Assembly: GCF_030064125.1 (NCBI RefSeq)
Contig: NZ_CP125957.1
Location: 1 to 64,000, forward strand
Origin: Pseudomonas sp. G2-4
Lineage (GTDB): Bacteria; Pseudomonadota; Gammaproteobacteria; Pseudomonadales; Pseudomonadaceae
Reading direction: 5' to 3'
Length of the DNA stretch: 64,000 nucleotides
Shown: positions 62,709 through 64,000 of the stretch, in pieces
Numbering within the stretch: position 1 is the stretch's first letter
Layout of the letters: every line of letters begins with the position of its first letter
The notes under the pieces: generated by a model
The model's input: only the letters and a program-made list of their open reading frames with translations
The model's database searches: none
Told to the model about the DNA's origin: nothing
Translations under genes and position numbers: made by a program

Positions 62709-64000
62709 ATGTCCCGTCCATTTCCATTTATGCGCCCTGCTGCCCAGGGCTTCGCCGTGACCTTGCTGGTGGCATTGGCCGGTTGTGGGTTGTCTTCGTC
62801 CCGGGAGGCGGCCAAGCCGGTCGAGCCGGTAGCTGTGGCCCCCAGTCCTGTAGCGCAAGGCGAGCTCGCTTACGTTCGTGAGCCGATGGCCAAGCGCATG
62901 GTCGCCCCGGCATCGATGGCCGCCCCAAGGGTGGCGAACGACGCCATCGCCGGGGATTACCGCGCCGAGCCCCGGGAACAGTACGGAAAACTGCCGGACA
63001 ACCCTATCCACAGCGTGGCCGAAACGCCAGTCTCGACCTTCAGCGTGGATGTCGATACGGGCAGCTATGCCAATGTGCGACGTCTCCTCAACCAAGGCAG
63101 CCTGCCGCCCGAAGGGGCTGTGCGGCTGGAGGAAATGGTCAACTACTTTCCTTACCACTACGCCCTGCCCACCGACGGTTCCCCCTTCGGCGTGACCACC
63201 GAAGTGGCCCCGTCGCCGTGGAACCCTCACACCCGCCTGCTGCGCATTGGCATCAAGGCGAGCGATCGCGCCGTGGCGGACCTGGCCCCGGCCAACCTGG
63301 TCTTCCTGGTGGACGTTTCCGGTTCCATGGACCGCCGCGAAGGCCTGCCGTTGGTCAAAAGCACCCTGAAACTGCTGGTAGATCAATTGCGCGACCAGGA
63401 CCGCGTTTCCCTAGTGGTCTATGCCGGCGAATCCCGGGTGGTGCTCAAGCCCACCTCGGGCCGCGACAAGGTGAAGATCCGCAATGCGATCGATCAGTTG
63501 GACGCCGGTGGTTCCACGGCCGGCGCCTCGGGCATCGAACTGGCCTATCAGATGGCTCGGGAGAGCTTTATCGACAAAGGCATCAACCGCATCCTGCTGG
63601 CCACCGATGGTGACTTCAACGTCGGTATCAGTGACTTCGACAGCCTCAAGCAGATGGCGGTGGACCAGCGTAAAAGCGGTGTGTCCCTCACGACGCTGGG
63701 TTTCGGTGTGGATAACTACAATGAACACCTGATGGAGCAACTGGCCGACGCTGGTAACGGTAACTACGCCTACATCGACAACCTGCTCGAAGCGCGCAAG
63801 GTCTTGGTGGACCAGCTCAGTTCCACCCTGGCAACGGTCGCGCAGGATGTGAAGTTGCAGGTGGAGTTCAACCCCGCCCAGGTCAGCGAGTATCGCCTGC
63901 TGGGCTATGAGAACCGCGCGCTGAAGCGTGAGGATTTCAACAACGACAAGGTCGATGCGGGCGAGATCGGTGCCGGGCACACGGTGACGGCGCTGTATGA
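62709..64000 (+). CDS. vWA-domain lipoprotein (YfbK-like), cut by window end
   Basis: At least 430 residues, no stop before the edge. The signal TLLVALAGCGLSSS carries a lipobox. A DUF-type N-terminal part (NPIHSVAETPVSTFSVDVDT, VRLEEMVNYFPYHY) precedes the von Willebrand A domain with a complete MIDAS, VDVSGSMD, plus AGGSTAGASG and LATDGDFNVG. This arrangement matches YfbK-type proteins of proteobacteria. Role unknown; envelope-located and probably metal-dependent protein binding. Confidence 0.92.
   Translation, partial: MSRPFPFMRPAAQGFAVTLLVALAGCGLSSSREAAKPVEPVAVAPSPVAQGELAYVREPMAKRMVAPASMAAPRVANDAIAGDYRAEPREQYGKLPDNPIHSVAETPVSTFSVDVDTGSYANVRRLLNQGSLPPEGAVRLEEMVNYFPYHYALPTDGSPFGVTTEVAPSPWNPHTRLLRIGIKASDRAVADLAPANLVFLVDVSGSMDRREGLPLVKSTLKLLVDQLRDQDRVSLVVYAGESRVVLKPTSGRDKVKIRNAIDQLDAGGSTAGASGIELAYQMARESFIDKGINRILLATDGDFNVGISDFDSLKQMAVDQRKSGVSLTTLGFGVDNYNEHLMEQLADAGNGNYAYIDNLLEARKVLVDQLSSTLATVAQDVKLQVEFNPAQVSEYRLLGYENRALKREDFNNDKVDAGEIGAGHTVTALY

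Overview
The window is a piece of a Pseudomonas chromosome, most likely of the P. fluorescens group. The support is the gene order of the aa3 oxidase locus (SCO, cyoE, ctaA, SURF1, coxC, ctaG, ctaD, coxB, then a SulP transporter and a beta-carbonic anhydrase), trpI divergent from trpBA, a pgaABCD operon, high-GC coding sequence and many REP palindromes of the GTGGGAGCGAGC...GCTCGC and GTGGCGAGGGAGC...GCTCCC types. All assignments were made by reading the sequence; no database search was run.

Region 1 (1-12.7 kb) is a patchwork of accessory genes: a COQ7-type diiron protein, two near-identical copies of a P-loop kinase cassette 8.6 kb apart, two lipoproteins, an ASCH protein with what looks like a deaminase remnant in front of it, an SseB-type protein, a GST, a LysR regulator, a divergent MFS/TetR pair, a histidine phosphatase, another lipoprotein and a GNAT acetyltransferase. 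AAGGGGACAG/AATAAAT palindromes are scattered through it.

Region 2 (12.8-18.7 kb) is AT-richer and looks horizontally acquired. It holds a P-loop ATPase, a DUF6124 gene preceded by a structured leader that resembles the C4/P4-CI antisense RNAs of phages, a long inverted repeat, and a three-gene unit (PD-(D/E)XK-like nuclease, stand-alone TOPRIM protein, HhH-glycosylase-like protein). That unit is the best candidate in the window for an undescribed, possibly defensive, system.

Region 3 (19.0-32.5 kb) is core respiration: cytochrome aa3 oxidase with its heme A and copper assembly factors, an IS110-type element inserted inside a REP palindrome, a SulP transporter and carbonic anhydrase.

Region 4 (32.7-49 kb) is core and housekeeping: a radical SAM protein with a perfect LexA box, a secreted tyrosine phosphatase, two M3 oligopeptidases flanking a YheV zinc ribbon, gamma-carbonic anhydrase, a HAD phosphatase, a lipoprotein aminopeptidase, small envelope and stress proteins (two DUF1161, OsmC, dodecin, DUF883), an LLM oxidoreductase, and trpI/trpBA with a TrpI operator and a strong terminator after trpA.

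Region 5 (49.2-64 kb) holds pgaABCD for poly-N-acetylglucosamine biofilm polysaccharide, with the pgaD 3' end running into a REP. It continues with a Raf-kinase-inhibitor-like protein, an MHS-type MFS transporter, a LysR/quinone oxidoreductase pair, four lipoproteins including CsgG-, DUF4810- and GNA1162-type proteins, and the start of a vWA-domain lipoprotein cut by the window end.
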